Source: Flavobacterium sp. LC2016-12
GTDB lineage: Bacteria > Bacteroidota > Bacteroidia > Flavobacteriales > Flavobacteriaceae
NCBI RefSeq assembly: GCF_015351595.1
Contig: NZ_JADKPT010000015.1
Coordinates: 48,480 to 112,479, forward strand
Direction of reading: 5' to 3'
DNA length: 64,000 bases
Made by a program: the position numbers and the translations under genes. Within the stretch, counting starts at the first letter, position 1. The number at the start of each line of letters is the position of its first letter. Of this stretch, positions 33,567-41,129 are shown piece by piece. A model generated the notes under the pieces. That model ran no database searches. It worked only from the letters and a program-made list of their open reading frames with translations, and had not been told where the DNA came from.

Positions 33567-34613
33567 ATGAAAGCAAGTTACCATAAATACATGCTCGAAT
33601 TTAAACGTCCTTCGGGCACGTCGCGAGGCATTATGACTGAAAAAGAAACCTGGTTTATTGTTCTTGAAGAAAATGGTAAAAAGGGAATAGGTGAGTGTGG
33701 TATTTTGCGTGGCTTAAGCGCTGATGATCGTGATGATTATGAACAAAAACTCAGTTGGGTGTGTCAGAATATTCTTTTAGGAGAAATTGCACTTTGGGAA
33801 GCTATGCTGGAATTTCCTTCAATACAATTTGGTATTGAAATGGCTTTTTTATCCCTTAAAAGTGAAAACCCATATCTTTTATTTCCTTCCAATTTTACGA
33901 ATAATTCTGAATCAATTGTTATAAACGGCTTGGTTTGGATGGGTGAAGCTTCTTTTATGAAAGACCAAATAGAAGAGAAGTTAGAACAAGGTTTTGATTG
34001 TATAAAACTAAAAATTGGCGCAATAGATTTCCAGAAAGAACTAGAATTATTACAATTTATAAGAAACCATTTTTCAGCAGAACAAATTGAAATAAGGGTT
34101 GATGCCAATGGTGCTTTTGCTTTGAATGAAGCTTTAGATAAGCTAAATCAATTAAAAGTATTTCAGCTACATAGTATTGAACAGCCAATAAAGAAAGGGA
34201 ACGTTTCAGCTATGGCTGAATTACGCAAAACAACACCTATTCCAATTGCATTGGATGAAGAATTAATAGGTATATTTTCAATAGAAGAAAAAGAAGCATT
34301 GCTTCAAAAAATCCAACCGCAATATATTATTCTGAAGCCAAGTTTTGTTGGCGGTTTTAGAGGAACACAAGAATGGATTGATTTAGCGAATAAATACAAT
34401 ATTGGTTGGTGGATAACCTCGGCCCTAGAAAGCAATATTGGACTTAATGCAATCGCACAATGGACTTTTACCTTAAACTCAAAAATGCCTCAGGGTTTGG
34501 GCACAGGAGCGCTTTATACAAACAATTTCGATTGTCCGCTTGAAGTTTCAAAAGGTCAATTATGGTACAACACAACTAAAAACTGGAATTCTGATCTTTT
34601 AGAAAAAATATAA
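33567..34613 (+). CDS. menC: MenC, o-succinylbenzoate synthase
   Basis: MenC dehydrates SHCHC to o-succinylbenzoate in menaquinone synthesis. The 348-residue enolase-superfamily protein has the lysine motif KLKIG at about 148, the metal ligands VDANGAF (about 171), SIEQPI (about 204) and LDEEL (about 231), and the second catalytic lysine in IILKPSFVGG (about 256), all in order. The C-terminal ALESNIGLNAIAQ is typical. It is separated from the other men genes by the S41/TPR pair and a palindromic element; menE does not follow. Confidence 0.95.
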   Translation: MKASYHKYMLEFKRPSGTSRGIMTEKETWFIVLEENGKKGIGECGILRGLSADDRDDYEQKLSWVCQNILLGEIALWEAMLEFPSIQFGIEMAFLSLKSENPYLLFPSNFTNNSESIVINGLVWMGEASFMKDQIEEKLEQGFDCIKLKIGAIDFQKELELLQFIRNHFSAEQIEIRVDANGAFALNEALDKLNQLKVFQLHSIEQPIKKGNVSAMAELRKTTPIPIALDEELIGIFSIEEKEALLQKIQPQYIILKPSFVGGFRGTQEWIDLANKYNIGWWITSALESNIGLNAIAQWTFTLNSKMPQGLGTGALYTNNFDCPLEVSKGQLWYNTTKNWNSDLLEKI

Positions 34614-34692
34614 AGTTTCAGATAGAGTTAAGCGTTACAAAGGGAAAAAAAACTCTGTTCCTTTGCAACTCTAAGCCTTTGAGTCCGTTTTC

Positions 34693-35253
34693 TCACTCTT
34701 TCCCACCACGTAATCCGGCTTGCCAGTCTTTGAGTTCCTGCCATTTACCTTCATAAGCCATTAGTGCTTGTTTTGCCCAGGTACTTGGGTTGTGGATAGC
34801 GTAATTTTCTCCACCGGCATCTAAAATTGCCTGTAATTTTTCGGTAGATGTTTCAGACAAATCGTGCCAGGTTGTTATTCCGGCAGCATTGAACAAAGCT
34901 TCAATTTTTGGTCCAATTCCCTCTACAATTTTTAGGTCGTTTTCTTTTACTTTTTTACCAAAGATAGTTTTTGCCAGAGCGGTATCAAACAGAAAAGTTT
35001 GTGCTATCTGGAGTGTAGCTGGCTTCTTTTTGCTTGGTTTTGCTTTCTTTTCTGCTAAATCTGCTTCTAAAGATGAAATTCTTACAGTTAAACTTTTTGT
35101 ATGTGTTTTACAGGCATCTAATTCTGATTGCAAAGAGGAGGCAAGGGAATGTTCCGATTTTGATGACGCTTTCTTACCTAAAAAATAACCTAAAATTCCA
35201 AAGATTAGCCCTGTTAATACAGGGATTACTATACAAGATATATCCATGATCAT
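34693..35253 (-). CDS. Membrane-anchored coiled-coil protein with helix-hairpin-helix-like domain
   Basis: The 186-residue protein has one N-terminal membrane helix (CIVIPVLTGLIFGILGYFLG), a coiled coil at about 35-75, and a C-terminal domain starting LKIVEGIGPKIEALFNAAGI and ITTWHDLSETSTEKLQAIL. This matches the helix-hairpin-helix domain found in DUF4332-like and other small Bacteroidota proteins. Whether it binds DNA is unknown. It faces menC convergently across an imperfect hairpin around 34630-34690. Confidence 0.7.
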   Translation of the reverse strand: MIMDISCIVIPVLTGLIFGILGYFLGKKASSKSEHSLASSLQSELDACKTHTKSLTVRISSLEADLAEKKAKPSKKKPATLQIAQTFLFDTALAKTIFGKKVKENDLKIVEGIGPKIEALFNAAGITTWHDLSETSTEKLQAILDAGGENYAIHNPSTWAKQALMAYEGKWQELKDWQAGLRGGKE

Positions 35254-35485
35254 AAGTTTTTGATTGAATATTTCACTTATCGTTCGGACTTAAGAATGAG
35301 GTTAAATCCCTATCAAATTTAACAAATAAATAAATACAGAACCTCGCATTGATCCGTTAATTATTTGTTATTGTTCTGGTTTTAAGTGTTTTATATTAAC
35401 ATCAATTTATCAGGCAGGAAAGAGATCACCATTTAAAAACTGGATTTAATTAAGTAACTTGCATTAAATTAATTACAGTATTAAA

Positions 35486-35959
35486 ATGATAGAAATTGAA
35501 AGAAAGTTTCTTGTAAAATCTAGTGATTTTAAAGAACAGGCTTTTGCTCAAAATCAAATTGCGCAAGGTTATTTAAGCTCTCTTCCAGAGCGAACTGTGC
35601 GTGTTAGAATTAAAGGAAAAAAAGGCTTTCTTACTATTAAGGGAATTGGTCATCAGGGTGGTATGTCCCGATTTGAATGGGAAAACGAGATTCCGCTTGA
35701 TGAAGCGCAGGAATTGCTAAAATTATGCGAAAAGGGAAAAATTGAAAAAACACGTTTTGAAATAAAATCAGGAAAACATGTTTTTGAAGTTGATGAGTTT
35801 TACGGTGAAAATGAAGGACTGATTATGGCTGAAATTGAACTGGACTCTGAAACCGAATCTTTTGAGAAACCAGATTGGCTTGGAGAAGAAGTGACAAATG
35901 ACGAACGTTATTACAACGCATATTTGAGTAAAAAGCCTTTTAAAACCTGGGAAAAATAA
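35486..35959 (+). CDS. CYTH domain protein
   Basis: The 157-residue protein starts with the CYTH signature IEIERKFLV (ExExK) and has the repeated basic and acidic strands RVRIKGKKGFLTIKG, EIKSGKHVFEVDEF and MAEIELDSE. It forms a triphosphate-tunnel fold. Bacterial CYTH enzymes hydrolyse inorganic triphosphate or make cyclic AMP; the small size fits a triphosphatase. It is 7 bp upstream of the YpdA-like gene and probably cotranscribed. Confidence 0.92.
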   Translation: MIEIERKFLVKSSDFKEQAFAQNQIAQGYLSSLPERTVRVRIKGKKGFLTIKGIGHQGGMSRFEWENEIPLDEAQELLKLCEKGKIEKTRFEIKSGKHVFEVDEFYGENEGLIMAEIELDSETESFEKPDWLGEEVTNDERYYNAYLSKKPFKTWEK

Positions 35960-35966
35960 TAAATCT

Positions 35967-36932
35967 ATGGCAGAATATGATTTGATAATTGTCGGTGGCG
36001 GTCCGATTGGACTGGCTTGCGCAATTGAAGCTCAAAAGAAAAATTTACGATATTTAGTTATAGAAAAAGGTGCGATTGTAAATAGCATTTTCAATTATCC
36101 GTTATATATGACTTTCTTCTCAACAGCCGAGAGATTAGAAATTGGAGATATCCCTTTTAATTGTCTGGCACCAAAACCAGGCCGTCAGGAAGCTTTGGAG
36201 TACTACCGAAATATTCATCGTTATTTTAATTTTTCAATTCATTTGTTCGAAAAAGTGATTAGTGTTCAAAAACAAGAAAACTCAATTTTCAAGATTGTTT
36301 CAGATAAGAATTCATACGAAACTAAAAATGTAGTAATTGCAACAGGTTTTTATGATATTCCGATTGATATGAACGTAAAAGGCGAGGAGTTATCAAAAGT
36401 GCGTCATTATTACAAAGAGGCCCATGAATACGCTTTCAGAAATATTTTAATTGTCGGCGCTAATAATTCTTCTGTGGATGCAGCTTTGGAATGTTGGAGG
36501 AAAGGAGCAAATGTTACAATGGTTATTCGCAAAAACGAAATCAACAACAGAGTAAAATATTGGGTAAAACCAGATATCGAAAACCGAATTGCTGAAGGAA
36601 GTATTAAAGCTTATTTCGAATCCAATATCACTGAAATTAGGAAAAATGAAGTCGAAATTGAAACGCCAAACGGAAAAGTAAGCATTGAAAATGATTTTGT
36701 TTTAGCTTTGACAGGATATAAACCAGATTTGACTTTCCTTGAAAAAATGGGCATACAGCTTTCTGAAGATGAATTAAAAATACCAACATATAATCCGGAA
36801 ACAATGGAAACAAATGTTGAAGGATTGTTTTTGGCTGGAGTAGTTTGTGGCGGAATGCAAACACATAAGTGGTTTATAGAAAACTCCCGCGTTCATGCCA
36901 ATATGATCGTCGATTTTATAACTTCTAAATAG
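35967..36932 (+). CDS. YpdA-family putative bacillithiol disulfide reductase
   Basis: The 321-residue flavoprotein has an FAD-binding GGGPIGLACAIEA at about 9-21, the YpdA-typical FNYPLYMTFFSTAERLEIGD segment, and a second dinucleotide site GANNSSVDAALECW for NADPH. It lacks a CxxC redox pair, as expected of YpdA (it differs from thioredoxin reductase). YpdA reduces oxidised bacillithiol. No bacillithiol-synthesis gene is nearby. It is probably cotranscribed with the CYTH gene. Confidence 0.9.
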   Translation: MAEYDLIIVGGGPIGLACAIEAQKKNLRYLVIEKGAIVNSIFNYPLYMTFFSTAERLEIGDIPFNCLAPKPGRQEALEYYRNIHRYFNFSIHLFEKVISVQKQENSIFKIVSDKNSYETKNVVIATGFYDIPIDMNVKGEELSKVRHYYKEAHEYAFRNILIVGANNSSVDAALECWRKGANVTMVIRKNEINNRVKYWVKPDIENRIAEGSIKAYFESNITEIRKNEVEIETPNGKVSIENDFVLALTGYKPDLTFLEKMGIQLSEDELKIPTYNPETMETNVEGLFLAGVVCGGMQTHKWFIENSRVHANMIVDFITSK

Positions 36933-36937
36933 AAAAA

Positions 36938-36997
36938 TTTGCCACAGATTAAAGGATTTAATTGATTAATCATTGAAATCTTTTAATCTGTGGCAAA
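36938..36997. repeat. Long perfect hairpin, bidirectional, copy A (GCCACAGATTA family)
   Basis: The two 22-nt arms (TTTGCCACAGATTAAAGG and onward) pair with one G-T wobble around a 16-nt loop. It lies between the convergent YpdA-like gene and selO. The arms share GCCACAGATTA with the copy at 38586. Confidence 0.8.
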
Positions 36998-37002
36998 ATA
37001 GA

Positions 37003-38571
37003 TTAAGAACTACAAGAAAGCATAGAACAACCTACTTTTGAGCGTGCCCAATCTGGTCGTTTTGCAAACCATTTTTCTGATTCAGGTTGTTCATCATATG
37101 GTTTTTGTAATACTAAGTACAATTCATTTATTAGAGAATAATCACCCTTGTCTGCCTCATCAATAGCCAGTTGTGCCATATAATTTCGCAATACATATTT
37201 AGGATTAATTTGATTCATCTTTTCAGAACGAACTTTATCTGAAAGCTCTTCCTGATTTAATCTTTGAAGATATATAGAAAACCACTTCTTCCAGGCATCC
37301 AAAATATTTCCAGTAATTTCTTCCGGTAAATAGAAAGAATCCTGAATCTTTTCTATTGCATTTTCAGCTGAATCTGTTTTTATAACCTTGCTTAAATTTC
37401 TAAAAAAGATAGTCATATCCGTTTCAGATAATTGTAAAACTGCTTCCAAACCTTCACTTAACTTACCGTCAGTTTCAGTTGAAGTAAATAATCCTAACTT
37501 ACTTAAAAACATTTCTTTATAATCAGCTTCGAAATCATTTATATAGGATTCCAATATCTTTTCTAAAGGCTCTGCTTCATTAACTAACGGGTAAAGCGCA
37601 TTGGCTAGCTGATACAAATTCCATTGTGCAACCTGAGGCTGATTTCCAAATCTATATCGTCTGTTTTGACTATCCGTTGTATTGGGAGTCCAATTTGGAT
37701 CGTAGTTTTCTAGCCAGCCATAAGGTCCATAATCGATCGTTAGTCCATGAATCGACATATTATCCGTATTCATAACACCATGTACAAAACCAACACGTTG
37801 CCAATCGACAATCATTTTGTGTGTACTGTCCGCAACAGTTTTAAAGAACTGTACATATTGCTCTTTAGGTTCTCCTTTAATCTCAGGAAAATAATGTTTG
37901 ATAGTATACTCAACAAACTCTTTTAGATTTTTCAGTTCGTTTCGTGCAGTAAGCATTTCAAAACTTCCAAAACGTATGAAAGATGGTGCTACACGACAAA
38001 CAATCGCTCCTTTTTCGTAAGCCGGATTTCCATTGTACAAAACATCTCGCAATACCTGATCTCCAGATAAAATAAGGGAAAGCGATCGGGTAGTAGGAAC
38101 TCCAAGGTAATACATCGCCTCAGCGCATAAATATTCTCGTATTGAAGAACGTAAAACGGCCAAACCATCTGCAGTTCTGGAATAAGGAGTTTTTCCTGCA
38201 CCTTTTAATTGCAGGGTAAAAAACTTATTATTGTGTTCAACTTCCGTTAGATTAATTGCACGACCGTCGCCTAATTGTCCAGCCCAATTCCCAAATTGAT
38301 GACCTGCATAACACATAGCATACGGACGTGTTTCAGGAAGAATTTCTTTTCCTGAAAAGGCATTCAAAAATTCTTCTGATAGAATCTCATCTTTTGTTAT
38401 TCCAACCCTTTCGGCCACTTCCTTAGAGGCATGAATTAATGTTGGATTTGAAGGCTTTGTTGGATTAACATAGGAAAACAACGTATTCTTAACCTGACGA
38501 ATTTCATTAGTTTCATCAGGATCTGCAGGTAGTTGAGCTGTAAATCTATTATGTACTTTTAAATTTTTCAT
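37003..38571 (-). CDS. selO: SelO/YdiU protein adenylyltransferase
   Basis: SelO is a pseudokinase-fold enzyme that transfers AMP to protein hydroxyls during oxidative stress. The 522-residue protein has the conserved AGKTPYSRTADGLAVLRSSI (about 126-145) and the catalytic core VHGVMNTDNMSIHGLTIDYG (about 265-285), and it ends in CSS. The penultimate Cys replaces the selenocysteine of eukaryotic SelO, as in E. coli YdiU (C-terminus CSS). Length is a little above that of YdiU. It is flanked by two related hairpins and msrA follows on the same strand. Confidence 0.93.
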   Translation of the reverse strand: MKNLKVHNRFTAQLPADPDETNEIRQVKNTLFSYVNPTKPSNPTLIHASKEVAERVGITKDEILSEEFLNAFSGKEILPETRPYAMCYAGHQFGNWAGQLGDGRAINLTEVEHNNKFFTLQLKGAGKTPYSRTADGLAVLRSSIREYLCAEAMYYLGVPTTRSLSLILSGDQVLRDVLYNGNPAYEKGAIVCRVAPSFIRFGSFEMLTARNELKNLKEFVEYTIKHYFPEIKGEPKEQYVQFFKTVADSTHKMIVDWQRVGFVHGVMNTDNMSIHGLTIDYGPYGWLENYDPNWTPNTTDSQNRRYRFGNQPQVAQWNLYQLANALYPLVNEAEPLEKILESYINDFEADYKEMFLSKLGLFTSTETDGKLSEGLEAVLQLSETDMTIFFRNLSKVIKTDSAENAIEKIQDSFYLPEEITGNILDAWKKWFSIYLQRLNQEELSDKVRSEKMNQINPKYVLRNYMAQLAIDEADKGDYSLINELYLVLQKPYDEQPESEKWFAKRPDWARSKVGCSMLSCSS

Positions 38572-38585
38572 TGTGGTCTTTTTTA

Positions 38586-38624
38586 TGCCACAGATTAAGA
38601 GATTTAATTTTTAAATCTGTGGCA
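38586..38624. repeat. Hairpin, copy B (GCCACAGATT family)
   Basis: The arms TGCCACAGATT and AATCTGTGGCA (11 bp) enclose a 17-nt loop in the gap between msrA and selO. The sequence is shared with 36938-36997. Confidence 0.75.
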
Positions 38625-38634
38625 AAACTTTTAA

Positions 38635-39168
38635 TTAGTCAATTAATCGATCTGCGTACATTTTTTTTAATTTCTGTACTTTCGGATCAATTACGATTTG
38701 ACAGTAACGGGCATCCTGATTGTTGTTATAATAGTTTTGATGATCTTCTTCAGCTTCATAAAACACTTCAAAGGCTGTTAATTCTGTTACAACAGGATCC
38801 TCATAAAAAGGTTTTACTTCTTCTAAAACCTTTTCTGCTATCGCCTTTTGTTCTGCATCGTGATATAAAACGATGGAACGGTATTGTGTTCCTACATCAG
38901 CTCCCTGACGGTTTAATGTTGTTGGATCGTGACTTGTCATGAATATAAAAATCAAGTCATGATATGAAATTATGTCAGGGTTGAAAGTAACTTGTATGAC
39001 CTCGGCGTGACCGGTTCTGCCAGTACATACCTCACGATACGGAGGATTTTTAATAAAACCTCCTGAATAACCTGATTTTAAAGATTCTACACCATTTAAA
39101 CGCTGAATCACAGCTTCAATACACCAAAAACATCCACCACCAAAAGTAGCTACTGATAAATTTCCCAT
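38635..39168 (-). CDS. msrA: Peptide-methionine (S)-S-oxide reductase MsrA
   Basis: MsrA repairs the S-epimer of methionine sulfoxide in proteins. The 177-residue protein has the GGGCFWC motif with catalytic C13, then GVESLKSGYSGG, YREVCTGRTGHAEVIQV, and a C-terminal YCQIVIDPKVQKLKKM with the likely recycling Cys. It precedes selO in transcription order, with both linked to oxidative damage, but a hairpin stands between them. Length is normal. Confidence 0.96.
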   Translation of the reverse strand: MGNLSVATFGGGCFWCIEAVIQRLNGVESLKSGYSGGFIKNPPYREVCTGRTGHAEVIQVTFNPDIISYHDLIFIFMTSHDPTTLNRQGADVGTQYRSIVLYHDAEQKAIAEKVLEEVKPFYEDPVVTELTAFEVFYEAEEDHQNYYNNNQDARYCQIVIDPKVQKLKKMYADRLID

Positions 39169-39321
39169 AGAATAGTATTGTTAAGTTTTACATGCCCTAT
39201 TAATCCGATAGAATATTATGATAATTTGTTAAAAAAATCACATTTTAGTTAAATATACTAATCAGTTATTGAATGTTTGAAGTTTACAATTGATAAATTC
39301 GCAATTTTACAAAAAAGCAAT

Positions 39322-39329
39322 TATATTTG
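39322..39329 (+). promoter_or_regulatory. -7 box TATATTTG of the aminotransferase gene
   Basis: TATATTTG fits TAnnTTTG and lies 20 bp before the ATG at 39350. It argues against the upstream TTG start at 39290. Confidence 0.45.
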
Positions 39330-39349
39330 CATCAAACTCAGGCATACTA

Positions 39350-40837
39350 ATGAATAGCAAAAATAATACCATCACTTTAGAAACTTATTTTCAGGATTTT
39401 CGTAAAAATATCGTTGGAATTAATCAGGAATTTACGTCTCCGTACGGCAAAAAACAGATTATTTATACGGATTGGACTGCCAGCGGAAGGTTATATCGAC
39501 CAATTGAGGAGAAACTTCTTAATGATTTCGGACCTTTTGTAGCGAATACACATACGGAAACCACTGTGTCAGGTACTGCCATGACAAAAGCTTACCATCA
39601 TGCCAGAAATATTATTAAACGTCATGCCAATGCGAATCAGGATGATGTTTTAATTACCGATGGAACTGGAATGACAGGTGTTATCAATAAGTTCCAACGT
39701 ATTTTGGGGTTAAAAATCCCTGAAAATCTTAAAAATTTTACAAACGTTCCAGCAGAAAAGAAACCTGTTGTTTTTATTTCTCATATGGAACATCATTCTA
39801 ATCAAACATCTTGGTTAGAGACTATTGCAGATGTTGAAATTATTCCATCGTGCGAAAAAGGTCTTTTTAGTCTGGAAAATTTAGCTGAATTATTAGAGAA
39901 ATATAATACTCGAACAATAAAAATTGCATCAATTACTTCCTGTTCAAATGTTACGGGTTTGAAAACTCCTTTTCATGAAGCAGCAAAATTAATGCATCAA
40001 CACAATGGAGTTTGTTTTGTAGATTTTGCCTGTTCAGGACCTTATGTAGAAATTGATATGCATCCTTCAGATCCTGAAGCGTATTTGGATGCTGTTTTCT
40101 TTTCGCCTCATAAATTCTTGGGTGGTCCCGGAACTTCTGGTGTTTTGATTTTCAATAAAAAATTATACAATAATATGATTCCGGATTGTCCTGGAGGAGG
40201 AACAGTAAGCTGGACAAATCCTTGGGGAGAACATAAATATATTGACAATATTGAGGATCGTGAAGATGGTGGAACTCCCGGATTTCTGCAGGTTATTAAA
40301 ACGGCCTTAGCAATTGAGTTAAAGGAAGAAATGGGGATTGAAAATATTCTGCAACGTGAGCACGAAATCGTTGATTATGTTTTTGAAACATTGGAACCGG
40401 TTGAGAATATTAAAATTTTGGCAGGACAACATAAAAATCGTTTGGGAGTAGTTTCTTTCTTTATTGAAAATCTACATTTTAATTTAGGAGTGAAATTATT
40501 AAATGATAAATTCGGAATCCAGACCAGAGGCGGATGCAGTTGTGCAGGTACTTATGGTCACTTTCTATTGCATGTTGATCAGGAAACTTCGAATAAACTG
40601 GTTAATGAAATCACGATTGGCGATTTAATCAAAAAACCGGGATGGATTAGAATGTCAATTCACCCGACTACTACAGATAAGGAAATCGCTTATGTTTGTG
40701 ACAGTATTAAAGACCTGGCTAAAAATCACGAAACATGGGCTTTAGATTATGCTTATAATAATAAAACCAATGAATTTGTGCATAAGAATGCTACTTCATT
40801 TGAAGATGAATTGGTTGCCGGCTGGTTTAAATCTTAA
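39350..40837 (+). CDS. Class V aminotransferase-like PLP enzyme
   Basis: The 495-residue protein has an aminotransferase V fold: DGTGMTGVINKFQRILGL, HMEHHSNQTSW, SITSCSNVTGL, DFACSGPY and the PLP lysine in FSPHKFLGGPGTSG. It resembles cysteine desulfurase/SufS-like enzymes, and a Cys-containing loop (GGCSCAGTYGHF) is present near residue 385. The conserved HHSN region is typical. Its substrate is unknown. The ATG at 39350 is chosen because a TATATTTG box lies 20 bp upstream, and the longer frame starts with TTG. Confidence 0.87.
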   Translation: MNSKNNTITLETYFQDFRKNIVGINQEFTSPYGKKQIIYTDWTASGRLYRPIEEKLLNDFGPFVANTHTETTVSGTAMTKAYHHARNIIKRHANANQDDVLITDGTGMTGVINKFQRILGLKIPENLKNFTNVPAEKKPVVFISHMEHHSNQTSWLETIADVEIIPSCEKGLFSLENLAELLEKYNTRTIKIASITSCSNVTGLKTPFHEAAKLMHQHNGVCFVDFACSGPYVEIDMHPSDPEAYLDAVFFSPHKFLGGPGTSGVLIFNKKLYNNMIPDCPGGGTVSWTNPWGEHKYIDNIEDREDGGTPGFLQVIKTALAIELKEEMGIENILQREHEIVDYVFETLEPVENIKILAGQHKNRLGVVSFFIENLHFNLGVKLLNDKFGIQTRGGCSCAGTYGHFLLHVDQETSNKLVNEITIGDLIKKPGWIRMSIHPTTTDKEIAYVCDSIKDLAKNHETWALDYAYNNKTNEFVHKNATSFEDELVAGWFKS

Positions 40838-40944
40838 TGTTGGATTTTTTAACCACAAAGTGCACTAACGTTTTTTTATATAGCTGATGAATATAAAACA
40901 CAAAGCTCACAAAGCTGTTGCAACAATAGATTTTATAAAATATG

Positions 40945-40974
40945 ACCCCGAAAGTTTTTAAAGCTTATCGGGGT
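40945..40974. repeat. ACCCCGA/TCGGGGT hairpin
   Basis: Perfect 7-bp arms with a 16-nt loop lie 108 bp after the aminotransferase stop. Upstream, around 40899-40916, CACAAAGCT occurs twice in tandem. This 292-bp gap between convergent genes has no ORF-like content and also holds palindromic repeat copy 2. Confidence 0.5.
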
Positions 40975-41019
40975 TTATAATTCTAGTTTCTTGCTTTTTT
41001 TGAAAACTAAACTTCTAAT

Positions 41020-41085
41020 CTAGCCCCGATAGAGCCGGTATCCTTTGAGAGGAACGAACAAAGATATAGGCGAAAGCGGGACTGG
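41020..41085. repeat. Imperfect palindromic repeat, copy 2 (inverted relative to copy 1)
   Basis: The left arm matches the right arm of 30519-30590 at 24 of 27 positions (AAAGGATA-CG-TCTATCGGGGCTAG on the minus strand). The other arm is also alike (TCCCGCT...TATATCTTTG), while the loop differs. Confidence 0.75.
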
Positions 41086-41129
41086 TGGTCTTGAAAAACC
41101 AGATACATTTGCTCCTGAAAAATTAGATG

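Noticed and set aside
34614..34692. Imperfect hairpin between menC and the coiled-coil protein gene
   Set aside because: Pairing (ACAAAGG with CCTTTGCAAC and flanks) has several mismatches; it may help termination but is too weak for a separate feature.
37003..37030. Possible selenocysteine codon at the end of selO
   Set aside because: The codon is a Cys codon (C-S-S end), and no in-frame TGA or SECIS-like hairpin is needed.
38571..38942. Plus-strand frame of 123 codons opposite msrA
   Set aside because: It lies antisense to a clear msrA gene with all motifs and has no recognisable domain.
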